A DNA stretch of 64,000 bases from Dyadobacter fermentans DSM 18053. GTDB lineage: Bacteria > Bacteroidota > Bacteroidia > Cytophagales > Spirosomataceae. The position numbers and the translations under genes were made by a program. Position 1 is the first letter of the stretch. Every line of letters starts with the position of its first letter. The notes under the pieces are model-generated. The model worked only from the letters and a program-made list of their open reading frames with translations, had not been told where the DNA came from and did not search any database. Positions 35,368 to 45,700 of this stretch are shown one piece after another. The stretch lies in contig NC_013037.1 in assembly GCF_000023125.1 (NCBI RefSeq), positions 2,046,001-2,110,000 of the forward strand, written 5' to 3'.

Positions 35368-37326
35368 ATGACCCCGACAGAACAAAAGGCCCCGCCGCAA
35401 GGACTTGTAATCGACGATTTGAGTAAAATCCGAAAGGCAGGTACGCCGCTCTTGTCGCCTGATGACCGTTTCCTCGCCTACCACGTGGCAGTGGCCGATT
35501 ACGATGCCGATGAACGATATGACCTGATCATGGTCACACCGGCGGACCAAACCGCGCCCGTGACCATCGCCCGCGGCATTGCGCACGGCTGGTCGCCCGA
35601 CGGCCGGGAGCTGCTCTACGAAACCGCGAACGGTGAACTACATATATATACAGTAAGCACCGCAGCCAGCCGTTTACTGACGCGGCGGTCGGAATCTGCC
35701 TACTTTATCAATCACCTTGCCCTGAACAATTGCATCTGGTCGCCGGACGGACAGTCCATTGCGTTCGTGGGTGCCGACGTCCCGGAAGCCCCGGAACCGG
35801 CCGTGCGTGTGATCGACGACCTGCTTTACAAGTCCAAAGGCGGACGCGGCAGGCCCATTTACGCCGACCGCGCACAAACGCACATTTACCGCATACCGGC
35901 CGCAGGAGGCGCCCCGGAGCCACTCACATCCGGGCCATTCAACGAACATTCCACCACCTGGTCGCCCGACGGCCGGTATATTGCATTCGTCAGCAACCGG
36001 ACCGACCGCCCCGACGACATCCAGCAGAGCGAAATCTGGAAGGTCGATATTCATTCCAAAGCGATCACGCCACTTTCCGACCATCGGGGCCTGGCCTACC
36101 AGCCAGCCTGGTCGCCCAAGGGCGGGCACATCGCATTCCTGGCAACGCCGGGGCAGACAGGCACCAACGACAGTCCGGCCGAGGATACGCACATCGCATT
36201 GATCCCCGCTGACGGCGGACAAATGCGCTATCTGACCAAATCACTGGACCGCCGCATCGAGCACCTTCGCTGGCACCCTTCGGGAAAGTACATCTACTTC
36301 ACCGCAGGCGACCGGGGTGACACCTCGGTTTACCGGGTAAGCATTGAAAATAACCACATTGAAACGGTGCAAGGGGGCAAAGGCTGTATCTCAGAGTTCT
36401 GCCTGACTGCGCAGGGCGAGGATATGGTTTTTATCAAATCCAACACCCATTTCCCACCGGAGCTTTTCCGAACAAAGAACAAAGGCGCCGTCGTGGAGCC
36501 CGTCACGCAGGAAAACGCCGCATGGCTGTCCACGAAAGCGCTGCAACCGGCTGACCCATTCTGGTTTGAGAGCTTCGACGGCATGCAGGTGCAGGGCTGG
36601 CTGATGAAGCCGGTCGCATTCGATCCGTCCAGGAAACATCCGTTGATCCTCGTCATCCACGGCGGGCCGCACAATATGTTCGGGCACGACTTCGACGAGC
36701 GGTTTCATTTGCTGTCGCAGGCTGGCTACGCGGTCGTTTACATAAACCCCCGGGGCAGCCACGGTTATGGGCAGGCGTTTTCGAAAGGCACGCTCATGAA
36801 CTGGGGCGGCGGCGATTACCAGGATCTGATGGCGGGCGTGGATTACATTTTAGCCCAAAATCCCTGGCTGGATGCTGACAATCTGGGCGTTACCGGGCAA
36901 AGCTACGGCGGATACATGACCAACTGGATCGTCACCCAAACCACGCGTTTCAAAGCGGCCGTGACCGACGGCGGGCTGAGCAACCTCGTCAGCTTTTCGG
37001 GCACCTCGTTGTACCACTCGCTGATGGAATCGGAATTCGGCGGGCGTGCTTACGACCGTTTCGATCTGTTGTGGAAATGGTCGCCGCTGCGCCATGTGGT
37101 CCGCGTGACCACGCCGACGCTGCTTTTACACGGCGAAACGGACAACGAAGTGCCGTTTACCCAGGCCGAAGAAATGTACATCGCGCTCAGAAAGAAGGGC
37201 GTCGATACAATGCTCGTGCAATATACCGGCGAAGGCCACGGCTGGCGGCCGGAACTGGGCCCGCGCAACAAAGCCGACCTGAACCAGCGCATGATCGCCT
37301 GGCTGAATAAATACCTAACCCTTTAA
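35368..37326 (+). CDS. S9-family serine peptidase (acylaminoacyl/dipeptidyl peptidase type)
   Basis: The 652-residue protein has no signal peptide. Residues about 20-380 form a TolB/WD-like beta-propeller with repeats such as WSPDGRYIAFVSN and WHPSGKYIYFTAG. The alpha/beta-hydrolase domain contains the triad Ser512 (GQSYGGY), Asp592 (HGETDNEVPF) and His624 (GEGHGW), with the oxyanion segment HGGPHNMFGHDF. It removes short peptides or acyl-amino acids in the cytoplasm. It diverges from agaS across the shared motif region, so it may handle peptide parts of a glycoprotein or peptidoglycan-like substrate; that link is inference. Confidence 0.92.
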   Translation: MTPTEQKAPPQGLVIDDLSKIRKAGTPLLSPDDRFLAYHVAVADYDADERYDLIMVTPADQTAPVTIARGIAHGWSPDGRELLYETANGELHIYTVSTAASRLLTRRSESAYFINHLALNNCIWSPDGQSIAFVGADVPEAPEPAVRVIDDLLYKSKGGRGRPIYADRAQTHIYRIPAAGGAPEPLTSGPFNEHSTTWSPDGRYIAFVSNRTDRPDDIQQSEIWKVDIHSKAITPLSDHRGLAYQPAWSPKGGHIAFLATPGQTGTNDSPAEDTHIALIPADGGQMRYLTKSLDRRIEHLRWHPSGKYIYFTAGDRGDTSVYRVSIENNHIETVQGGKGCISEFCLTAQGEDMVFIKSNTHFPPELFRTKNKGAVVEPVTQENAAWLSTKALQPADPFWFESFDGMQVQGWLMKPVAFDPSRKHPLILVIHGGPHNMFGHDFDERFHLLSQAGYAVVYINPRGSHGYGQAFSKGTLMNWGGGDYQDLMAGVDYILAQNPWLDADNLGVTGQSYGGYMTNWIVTQTTRFKAAVTDGGLSNLVSFSGTSLYHSLMESEFGGRAYDRFDLLWKWSPLRHVVRVTTPTLLLHGETDNEVPFTQAEEMYIALRKKGVDTMLVQYTGEGHGWRPELGPRNKADLNQRMIAWLNKYLTL

Positions 37327-37344
37327 TGAAGAAAAAAGAACCTA

Positions 37345-38229
37345 ATGAGCAGGAGTACAAACAGTTGGTTGATTTTTGTGATTATTCATGTCCTGTTTAT
37401 CGGAGTATGGGGCGCTGTGATTGAAATGCCGGAAAAGGCAGGTTTTCCCGCCACGCTGGGCTATGTGGTGTGGGCACTCACGATGGTACCCGCTTCGCTG
37501 GCGGCATTGAAACTGAAAGGCTGGAAACTGGATTTCAACCGGAAGGCAATGCTTTGGGGCGGCCTGGCGGGGCTGTTGGGCGCCGGCGGGCAGCTGGTGC
37601 TTTTCTTTGTGCTGCGTATTGCGCCGGCCTACCTGGTGTTTCCGCTGCTTTCGCTCACGCCCGTGGTTACCATCCTGATGGCCGTGCTGCTGCTGCATGA
37701 AAAAACCGGCAAAATGGGCTGGGCAGGCGTTGTACTGGCACTGGTTTCGATTTTCATGCTCTCCTACCAGCCCGCCGGCGCGACGCTCGTGAGCGGGTAC
37801 ACCTGGATGCTGCTGACGGCCATTCCGCTGCTGGCCTGGGGCGCGCAGGGCTACGTGATGCGGTTTGCGAACGAGATCATGTCGGCCGAAAGCCTGTATT
37901 TCTACATGATGTCGACCTCGGTAATGCTCATCCCCCTCGCGCTGATGATGACGGATTTCAGTCAACCGATCCAGTGGGGGTTCAAAGGGCCCTATTTGTC
38001 GGCGATCATCCAGTCGCTCAATGCGTTCGGTGCGCTGTGCCTCGTGTATGCATTCCGGTACGGGAAAGCGATCATCATCGCGCCCATTACCACAGCCCTT
38101 TCACCGGTCCTTACAGTGGCATTATCGCTGGCATTGTACCAAACCATCCCCCATCCTGTAATCGTCGCCGGCATTGCGCTTGCTATTGTTTCGGCATTGC
38201 TGATGGGATTTGAAGAGGTGCACAGCTGA
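37345..38229 (+). CDS. DMT-superfamily transporter (EamA-like)
   Basis: The 294-residue inner-membrane protein has ten predicted helices in two repeats. The first repeat holds WLIFVIIHVLFIGVWGAVIEM and APAYLVFPLLSLTPVVTILMAVLLLHEKTG; the second ends APITTALSPVLTVALSLALYQTIPHPVIVAGIALAIVSALL. The (L)xPVxTxLxAxLLLxE-type repeat end is characteristic of EamA carriers. It lies 18 bases after the S9 peptidase. Given the context it may import the amino sugar into the cytoplasm, but DMT substrates are not predictable. Confidence 0.85.
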   Translation: MSRSTNSWLIFVIIHVLFIGVWGAVIEMPEKAGFPATLGYVVWALTMVPASLAALKLKGWKLDFNRKAMLWGGLAGLLGAGGQLVLFFVLRIAPAYLVFPLLSLTPVVTILMAVLLLHEKTGKMGWAGVVLALVSIFMLSYQPAGATLVSGYTWMLLTAIPLLAWGAQGYVMRFANEIMSAESLYFYMMSTSVMLIPLALMMTDFSQPIQWGFKGPYLSAIIQSLNAFGALCLVYAFRYGKAIIIAPITTALSPVLTVALSLALYQTIPHPVIVAGIALAIVSALLMGFEEVHS

Positions 38230-38264
38230 GCCTATATTTTTACAAAAGAAATGAATCGAAAATA

Positions 38265-38288
38265 TTTTACTTTCAAATCATATCTTTT
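38265..38288 (+). promoter_or_regulatory. Candidate promoter with ACTTTC motif
   Basis: TTTTACTTTCAAATCA (38265-38280) carries the ACTTTC core also found before agaS and the SusC gene. It is followed directly by TATCTTTT (38281-38288), which matches the Bacteroidota -7 box TAnnTTTG at seven of eight positions. It lies about 60 bases before the first gene of the propeller/GH123 set. Confidence 0.4.
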
Positions 38289-38344
38289 ATAGAAATTCTT
38301 TACATTAGCATTCAGAAACCGACATTTACCTAAACCCTTTCCCA

Positions 38345-39556
38345 TTGATACGCCATTTACCACTCTGGCTGCTCTGCCTGTGCGCAGCCCATGCCTTTGC
38401 CCAGCCCAAAGGCACTATCGACAAGCACATCGCCACGATCGAATACCCCGACTTTCCCGAGGCGCATTCCACCTGGGGCTCGATCGGGTATAATGCGGCT
38501 GCCAACACGGTGCACATAGGCGTTACCAACCACGCCAATAACATCGGCCTCTACACGTTCGACCCGGCGCAGCATGCCATGAAACTGAACGGCTTCATCC
38601 GCGATATGGCGCATTTGCGGCCGTATCAATGGCAGGGGAAGATCCATTCCAAAATCGTTGCAGGCCAGGACGGTACTATTTTCTTCTCGACCGACGGCGG
38701 CGAGTCACGCGAGGAATACCTGATGGAGCACCCGCAGGGTTATGCGGGCGGCTTTTTTATGCAATGGAATGCCAAAAGCGGATTGAAAAACCTCGGCATA
38801 GGCATGCAGTACGAGAGTATCAAAGACGTAGATATCGATCCCAAAACCGGGCTGCTGTACGCCGTTACCTATCCGCAGGCGCATTTCCTGGTGTATGATC
38901 CGGCCAGAAACAACCTCCGCGACCTCGGCCGGCTTGCCAGCTCGCACGTGCCGCGCGTGCTGTTTACTGACTGGTGGGGCAACTGCTATTATGTGGACTG
39001 GCGCCAGCGGCTCGTAAAGTATGAAAAAGACGCCGACAGCCTCGTATTTGCCCGAGAAGCCCTGCCCGCCTTCCCCGGAACGCCCGGCTCCAAAATCATC
39101 ACCGGCGTGACGGCATATGCCAAAGACGAAGCCAAAGGCATTATTTACCTGATCACCTACGGCGCTAAGCTCATCGCATTCCACCCGGCAAAAGAAGGCA
39201 TTGGCAAGGTGGAAGACCTCGGCGGCGTGATCGAAACCGGACAGGCGCCGGCCTGGGGGCCCTATGTGCCCAACCTGAATGTGGGCCGGAACGGAAAGCT
39301 CTACTACATCATCGGCGGGCACGGAAACTATGTGTTGAAAGACAAGACCGTGCTGGTGGAATACGACCCGGCTACGGGCAAAAAGACCATTTTGAAAGAC
39401 TACCCGATCACCGCCATTACCGAGGCGACCGGCTCCGATATCCGGGACAAGGACGGCAACCTGTACTTCGCCGCCCGGCGCAACCAGTCGGGAAAAGGCG
39501 ATGACACGCGCCCCTATCTGATCCAGTTCAACCCTGAAAAAGAAATCCGGAAATGA
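38345..39556 (+). CDS. Secreted beta-propeller protein, function unknown
   Basis: The 403-residue protein starts at TTG (38345), the only in-frame start that preserves the signal peptide (MIRHLPLWLLCLCAAHAFAQ). Repeated segments such as IDPKTGLLYAVTYPQAHFLVYDPARNNLRDLG and DKDGNLYFAARR indicate a six- or seven-bladed beta-propeller of the SMP-30/Vgb-like type. No catalytic residues are obvious. The next gene, which overlaps by ATGA, is a related propeller. Both precede the GH123-type hydrolase, which suggests a role in binding or cleaving the same glycan. Confidence 0.75.
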   Translation: MIRHLPLWLLCLCAAHAFAQPKGTIDKHIATIEYPDFPEAHSTWGSIGYNAAANTVHIGVTNHANNIGLYTFDPAQHAMKLNGFIRDMAHLRPYQWQGKIHSKIVAGQDGTIFFSTDGGESREEYLMEHPQGYAGGFFMQWNAKSGLKNLGIGMQYESIKDVDIDPKTGLLYAVTYPQAHFLVYDPARNNLRDLGRLASSHVPRVLFTDWWGNCYYVDWRQRLVKYEKDADSLVFAREALPAFPGTPGSKIITGVTAYAKDEAKGIIYLITYGAKLIAFHPAKEGIGKVEDLGGVIETGQAPAWGPYVPNLNVGRNGKLYYIIGGHGNYVLKDKTVLVEYDPATGKKTILKDYPITAITEATGSDIRDKDGNLYFAARRNQSGKGDDTRPYLIQFNPEKEIRK

Positions 39557-40755
39557 GAAAGCTCACCCAAAAAATACTGCTGCCCGCATTGCTGGTAACC
39601 TCCGCAGGCCCATTGCTGGCGCAATACACGTTTTTTACCCCCAAAGAGGCATTCGCCATCGAAGTTTCGCTGCCGAACAGCACCGAGAAGCGCCTGCCCA
39701 TGTACCGCAACGCGATCACGTCACTCACCGTGCAAGGCGACCGGGTGCTCGGCGGAACGACGGCGAAAGAAGGCTTGTCGCCCTATCTGTTCATCGCCTC
39801 CATTTCGGGACGGAATGTGGTGGCGGTCCGGGATTTACAAGATATAGTTCCGGGACAAAAAGGCATTGCCACGGGGTTTTGCAAGGGGAGCAGCAATCAG
39901 CTCTATGCAGGCACCATGCCGCAGGCGGGGAAAGAACGCCAGGCGGGCCACCTGTTGCAGGTCGGCATCGGGCAGGGTAATGCTATCGAGGTTAAAGATT
40001 TGGGCGCTCCTGTGCCCGGAGAAGGCATTTTTGCATTACTGGCCAACCGGGATGGCTCCGAATTGTACGGCATCAGCTACCCAAGCGGGCGCTTTTTTAC
40101 CTACACCATTGCCACTCAAAAAGTGCAGGTATTCGATGACCTCGTTCCTAATGAAAAAGCGCTGAAAAACTTCCATGATTTCGCTTCGGGACCGGAAGTT
40201 TACCTCTGCAAGGCGCTTGTGCAGGATAATAAGGGCCTGGTTTACGGCAGTGCGGCGGGTAACCGGATATTTGCGTTCGATCCTGCGAAAAAGCGCTTTA
40301 CATTCCTGCAAACGCCCCTGCCGGCCGTGTGGGGCCGCGAGGTGCTGGGACAGGTGGAATCCTGGGCCAAATCGCCGGATGGCAAGCTGTACGGCGGCAA
40401 CGCAGGCGACGGTCAGCTGTTTGTACTCGACCCGGCCACGCAAAAGATCAAAAACCTGGGCAAACCGATGATGATGGGCCGCTTGCAGGCATTGGCGTTC
40501 GGGCGCGATGGCAAGCTGTATGGCCTCGCTGGCGGTGCGCCGGGGTATTCGCATTTGTTTTGTTATGATGAAAATGCCGGTTTTGTGGACCTCGGCAATC
40601 CTGAATTCAAAATGGTGGCGCCGGGCATCGAGCAGGGCATTCTGTGGCGGGGCTTTCAGCTGGGCACACTGGCCGCTTCGGCGGATGGAAAATACATGGT
40701 CATGGGTGAAGATGAAGCCCTTAGCCAACTGATGATCTTTCCCGTAGGCCAATAA
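39553..40755 (+). CDS. Second secreted beta-propeller protein
   Basis: The 400-residue protein has a signal peptide (MRKLTQKILLPALLVTSAGPLLAQ). Blade-like repeats include GSELYGISYPSGRFFTYTIATQKVQVFDDL, SPDGKLYGGNAGDGQLFVLDP and RDGKLYGLAGGAPGYSHLFCYD. It overlaps the previous propeller gene by four bases (39553-39556) and looks like a diverged relative. It is 11 bases before the GH123-type gene. The function is unknown; lyase-like propellers and simple binding proteins are both possible. Confidence 0.75.
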   Translation: MRKLTQKILLPALLVTSAGPLLAQYTFFTPKEAFAIEVSLPNSTEKRLPMYRNAITSLTVQGDRVLGGTTAKEGLSPYLFIASISGRNVVAVRDLQDIVPGQKGIATGFCKGSSNQLYAGTMPQAGKERQAGHLLQVGIGQGNAIEVKDLGAPVPGEGIFALLANRDGSELYGISYPSGRFFTYTIATQKVQVFDDLVPNEKALKNFHDFASGPEVYLCKALVQDNKGLVYGSAAGNRIFAFDPAKKRFTFLQTPLPAVWGREVLGQVESWAKSPDGKLYGGNAGDGQLFVLDPATQKIKNLGKPMMMGRLQALAFGRDGKLYGLAGGAPGYSHLFCYDENAGFVDLGNPEFKMVAPGIEQGILWRGFQLGTLAASADGKYMVMGEDEALSQLMIFPVGQ

Positions 40756-40766
40756 ATGCAAAGAAC

Positions 40767-42677
40767 ATGATGAAATTTACCAAACTCCTCGCTTGTTTGC
40801 TTGCATTCACTGCATGGAACAACGCTTCCCACGCCGCCGATCCGTGGCGCCTGCGTGCATTGCCCGCGTCCGTACGCCTCGACCCCGTTTCGAATGAAAT
40901 TATCGAACACCGTTTCAAAGGCGTGCCCGCTAAGCAAACGGGCAATCTGCTGGATAAGAACTGGATTTATGACGGAAAGCAAGTTTCGCTGCACGGCGCG
41001 CGCGGGGAATATGTGTCCTTTCAATTGGTATTGACCAACGAATCGGACGCGGAACTGACGGGCATTAAAATCGATATGACGCCATTCAAAAATGGAAGTG
41101 CGGAGCTTACGGCGAAGCCGGAGCTTTTCCTGGAATGGTCTGTGAATGTGCAAAGTACGAGCACCGGCTACCCGCGCGCCACCCTCGGAAAAGGCTGGTA
41201 TCCCGATGCGCTGATCCCGTTCAAATACATTCAGACCGATTCGGCCAAAGTCCGCGGGCGCTGGGTGTACCCGTTTACACTGCCGGATTTTAACAACCGC
41301 ATCGCAAACCAGCGTTCGCAGGTGATTTGGGTGGACCAATTCATTCCGGCGGGTGCAACACCTGCGCAGCCAGGTACTTACCAGAGCATCATGACAGTCA
41401 CTATCGGAGGGCAAAAAAGGCAAATGCCGGTGAGCCTGACCGTCTGGGACTTTGAACTGCCGAACGAAAACCTGTTCAAAGCCAGCCTGCAACACGAGGG
41501 TTTCCTCAGCCGAATGGACGAAAAGCAGGAACTCGCTGTGTACCAGCTCTTCAAGCGCAACCGCATTTCACTTATGGACCCGACTTACGACCCGGAAATC
41601 CAGGTCAAAAACGGAAAGGTGGACATCCAATGGGAAAAGTTTGACAAACGACTGAAAAAATACCTCACCGGCGCGGCATTCACCGAGGCGCACGGCTACC
41701 AAAACGGCCCCGGCTACGGCGAGCCGCTCGAAACTTTCGCGCTGCCGTTCGACGTGTACGGCAAGCATGGCACCGCCGGCTGGCCCGATATCGGCAAGCC
41801 GGAAGTGGAGCGCAATGCGGCCAACCAGGCTATTTACACGAGCGCCATCCGGCAGGTGCGCCAGCATTTGCTACCGATGGTGAACCCCAAAAAGACGCTG
41901 CTGACGGTATACCTGAACGGCCTGGACGAGTCGTATTTCCCCGAAGCATGGTCGCGGATGGTGTTTTATGGGAATTTGTTCAAAAAGGAATATCCAGAAG
42001 CAAAATTCCGGGTGGATGGTGCGTACACCAAGCAAGCTATGGACGTGATTGGCAAGTCCATTACCGACTGGGCCTCGCACACGATCAACTACAACATCGA
42101 CTCCGTAAAGCATTACCAGCAAATGGGCATCAAAGACTGGCTCTACGGCCCGATGCTCTACGAAGCGAAGCTGAACAGCTGGGTCGGCAGCTCTACGTTC
42201 ATTGATTTACCATTAATCAGCGACCGGGCGATCAGCTGGTCGTGCTGGAAATACAAAACCTACTCCTGGATCAGCTGGGGCGTGGGCGCAGGCTGGGAAC
42301 GTGGCTGGTACGATCCCGAATCCTGGAAGGATTTCTACAAGGAAGCCTCGGAGGCCGATGCGGAATTTACCTACCGGACATTCAATGGCAACGGCTCGGT
42401 GATTTACAAACCCGGCATGGTGCCGAACGTATCCGAACCTTGCCCGTCTATCCGCCTGAAAACCATGCGCGATGGCGTGCAGGAATACGAATACCTGCGC
42501 CTGCTCACTAAGCTCGACGGTAACCCGAAGCGCGCCGATGCATTGGTGGACCAGCTCATTAAGGAGCCGTTTGGCGATAAATCCATCGGTAACCTCGATG
42601 TATGGAGCTACGACCAGGAGCAATGGTACAAAGTCCGCATGGAGCTGGGCGAGCTGATTTCCAAGAGCAAAAAGTAA
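40767..42677 (+). CDS. GH123/DUF4091-type glycoside hydrolase, probable N-acetyl-beta-galactosaminidase
   Basis: The 636-residue protein has a signal peptide (MMKFTKLLACLLAFTAWNNASHA). An N-terminal beta-sandwich spans about 30-230 (HGARGEYVSFQLVLTNESDAEL, GTYQSIMTVTIGGQKRQMPVSLTVWDFELP). A catalytic barrel follows with the adjacent acidic pair Asp387-Glu388 in YLNGLDESYFPE, matching the Asp-Glu dyad of GH123 enzymes that use substrate-assisted catalysis. The C-terminal GMVPNVSEPCPSIRLKTMRDGVQEYEYL is the DUF4091 block. GH123 enzymes release GalNAc, which fits the tagatose-pathway genes nearby. Substrate specificity remains inferred. Confidence 0.85.
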   Translation: MMKFTKLLACLLAFTAWNNASHAADPWRLRALPASVRLDPVSNEIIEHRFKGVPAKQTGNLLDKNWIYDGKQVSLHGARGEYVSFQLVLTNESDAELTGIKIDMTPFKNGSAELTAKPELFLEWSVNVQSTSTGYPRATLGKGWYPDALIPFKYIQTDSAKVRGRWVYPFTLPDFNNRIANQRSQVIWVDQFIPAGATPAQPGTYQSIMTVTIGGQKRQMPVSLTVWDFELPNENLFKASLQHEGFLSRMDEKQELAVYQLFKRNRISLMDPTYDPEIQVKNGKVDIQWEKFDKRLKKYLTGAAFTEAHGYQNGPGYGEPLETFALPFDVYGKHGTAGWPDIGKPEVERNAANQAIYTSAIRQVRQHLLPMVNPKKTLLTVYLNGLDESYFPEAWSRMVFYGNLFKKEYPEAKFRVDGAYTKQAMDVIGKSITDWASHTINYNIDSVKHYQQMGIKDWLYGPMLYEAKLNSWVGSSTFIDLPLISDRAISWSCWKYKTYSWISWGVGAGWERGWYDPESWKDFYKEASEADAEFTYRTFNGNGSVIYKPGMVPNVSEPCPSIRLKTMRDGVQEYEYLRLLTKLDGNPKRADALVDQLIKEPFGDKSIGNLDVWSYDQEQWYKVRMELGELISKSKK

Positions 42678-42712
42678 ATTCTGACACCCTTCCAAAACCC
42701 GCATTTGAACGC

Positions 42713-45700
42713 GTGATTACCTTTTCCTCCATCTCCCTGTCGCCAGCCCATGCCCGGATGGCCGGTTTTATGCTGGCCATGCTGGCGCTATCCCCTCCAT
42801 TGCACGCACAGCATGCCGGCATTTCGGAAAGAGTGCAGCCGATGAAGACCTACCCCTACTCCGACCCCAGCCCGCTGCCGGTAATGGGTATTGGGAAGAA
42901 AGTGGCGCCATTTTATCCATACAACGTTTTTGACGGCTATACCAACAAGAGTACGACGCAAAACTGGAAGATCGTGGAGCTGGAAAACCCGTACATCAAA
43001 GTGCAGGTGTTGCCCGAGGTAGGTGGTAAAGTGATGGGCGCGGTGGAGAAATCTACCGGCGAGGAATTTGTGTATACCAATCACGTGATGAAATTCCGCG
43101 CGATCGGTATCCGCGGCCCCTGGACGAGCGGCGGCATCGAGCACAACTTCGGGCTCGACCTCGGCCATGCGCCCTGGGCAGCCGCTCCGGTGGATTATGT
43201 GATGCAAACCAATGCGGACGGCAGCGTTACCTGCACCGTAGGCGGCCTGGACCTCGCCTCGCGTACGCAATGGCGGGTGAAAATTGTACTTCCGAAAGAC
43301 AAAGCCTATTTCGAAACCCAAAGCCTTTGGTATAATCCCCTGCCCCTCCACGATGCCTATCTTTCGTGGGAAAACGCCGCATTCAGGGCTTCGGACGACA
43401 TGCAGTTCTTTTTTCCGGGGACGCACCACGTAGGGCATGACGGCAATGCGAGTCCGTGGCCGTTGGATGAAAAGGGCGTGGATTTGTCTTATTACAAGAA
43501 CAATAATTCCGGCGGCGACAAATCTTACCACGTCGTGGGGACGCATACCGAATGGTTTGGCGGCTACTGGCACGACCGCAAGTTCGGTTTCGGGCATTGG
43601 GCGCCCTACTCCGACGCGCCCGGCAAAAAACTGTGGATCTGGTCGCGCGCACGAGAAGGGGCGATTTGGGAGGATTTGCTGACCGATAAAGACGGGCAAT
43701 ACATTGAGGCACAGTCGGGTGTGACATTGAACCAGGCGGCGGAGCGCAGCGGGTTTCATAGTCCGTTTAACCAAAAATCACTAGGGCCGTATTATTCCGA
43801 AACCAAAACAGAATACTGGTTCCCCGTCAAAGGTTCCGGCGGGATGGCCGACGCCTCACCCTATGGCACGCTCAATGTGGTAGCGGGCGGGGATAGCCTG
43901 AAAATATACCTGAACCCTATTTCGGCCATTCGCGATACGCTGAAAGTGACTATGGGCGGGCAGACGGTCCATCGCGAACTGCTTTCGCTGAAACCGATGG
44001 ATGTGTATTCAAAAGCGATTGCATTGCCGCAATCCGGGGCGAATGGTAAGCCCGTGCGCGTGGCCGTCGGCAACGACCGGCTGGTGTGGGCTTCACGTCC
44101 TGAAAAAGTGCTGGATCGGCCGCTGCTTTCCGCCGACAAACAGGATTTCCATTCGGCAGAACGGCTTTTTGAGCTGGCCGAGGATGAACATGCGATGCGC
44201 AACTTCGAGGGCGCGCGCCAGCGTTACCAGGCAGTTTTGGAAAAAGAAGCCACGCACAGCGGCGCATTGATCCGCCTGGCCGAGTACCATTACCGCAAAG
44301 GCGAATATGCGCAGGGACTGGATTTTGCCCGGAAGGTTATGGCCGAAAACACCTATCATGGCGGCGCCAACTACCTGTACGGCGCACTTCACCGCAAGCT
44401 CGGCGACCTCACCAAAGCGGAAGAAGCATTGTCCGTAGCGGCCTGGACGATGGAATACCGCTCCGGCGCCTACACGCAGCTAGCGGGCATTGCCTTACAG
44501 AAAAACGATTTTGAAAAAGCCGAAAGCGACGCGCGGAAAGCATTGGACTATAACCGCAATAACCTCGCGGCCTACCAGTTGCTCGGTACCGCGCTCCGAA
44601 AACTCAACAAACCGGAACAAGCCATCGAGACGTGGAAAGCATTGCTGGCTATCGATCCGCTGAGCCATTATGCGCATTTTGAACAATACCTGCTTGACCC
44701 GAGGCAGGCCAACCGCGCCACTTTCCAGGATGCGATCCGCAACGAGCTGCCGCATGAAACCTATCTGGAACTGGCGATGGACTATGTGAACCAGGGGCAA
44801 AATGCCGAGGCTAAGCAGCTCCTGGCGCTGGCCCCGGCGTACCCCACCGTTTCATACTGGCTGGCCTATCTTCACCGCGACTCGAATCCATCGGAAAGTA
44901 AAAAGCATTTGCAAAATGCCATTGCCATGTCCGCCGAGCGGGTTTTTCCATTCAGGACTGAGAGCATTCCCGTATTGATTTGGGCTGAAAACCAGCATTC
45001 CTCGTGGAAAAACCGCTATTATCTGGGGCTCATTTACTGGCATATCAGCGACAAGGAGAATGCCGGAAAGCAATTTGCGGCGTGCCAAAACGAGCCGGAT
45101 TATGCGCCTTTTTACATGGCAAGAGGCATTTTATTCCAAAATGAAGCCCCGGGCAAGGCGCAGGCTGATTTTGTGAAAGCTAACCAAATGAACGCCAAAG
45201 AATGGCGCAGCTGGCATTACATTACCCAGTTTTATCATAGTCAAAAATCGGAGGAAAAAGCGCTTGAAAACGCCCGGAAGGCATTCGAGCGCTTTGCTGA
45301 CAATCCCGTAATCGGTATCGACTACGCCAAATCGCTGCTCGATGCCGGGAAGTTTGAGGCGAGCTTAAAAATACTCGATAAAGTGCAGGTACTGCCACAA
45401 GAAGGCGCGCGGGAAGGCCATACTTTGTACGTGACGGCCCACCTGGCCAATGCATTGGCATTGGCAGAAAACAAGAAATACAAGGATGCATTGAAGTCGC
45501 TCGAAAAGGCCCGCCTGTGGCCGGAGCACCTCGGTACCGGCAAGCCGCACGAGCCCGACACCCGGCTGATCGATTACCTAGCGGCTTACTGCGAAGCGCA
45601 ACTCGGCCATGCGGAAAAGGCGCGCCGGTACGAGCAGGCGATCGTCGATTATTCCCTGAATCCCGACAAGGCAGGCAACCGCAATGCATTCAGTAACTAT

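Noticed and set aside
42602..42712. Upstream extension of the DUF5107-TPR gene overlapping the GH123 gene
   Set aside because: It would put an unlikely 37-residue extension before the signal peptide; later starts at 42713 or 42758 fit better.
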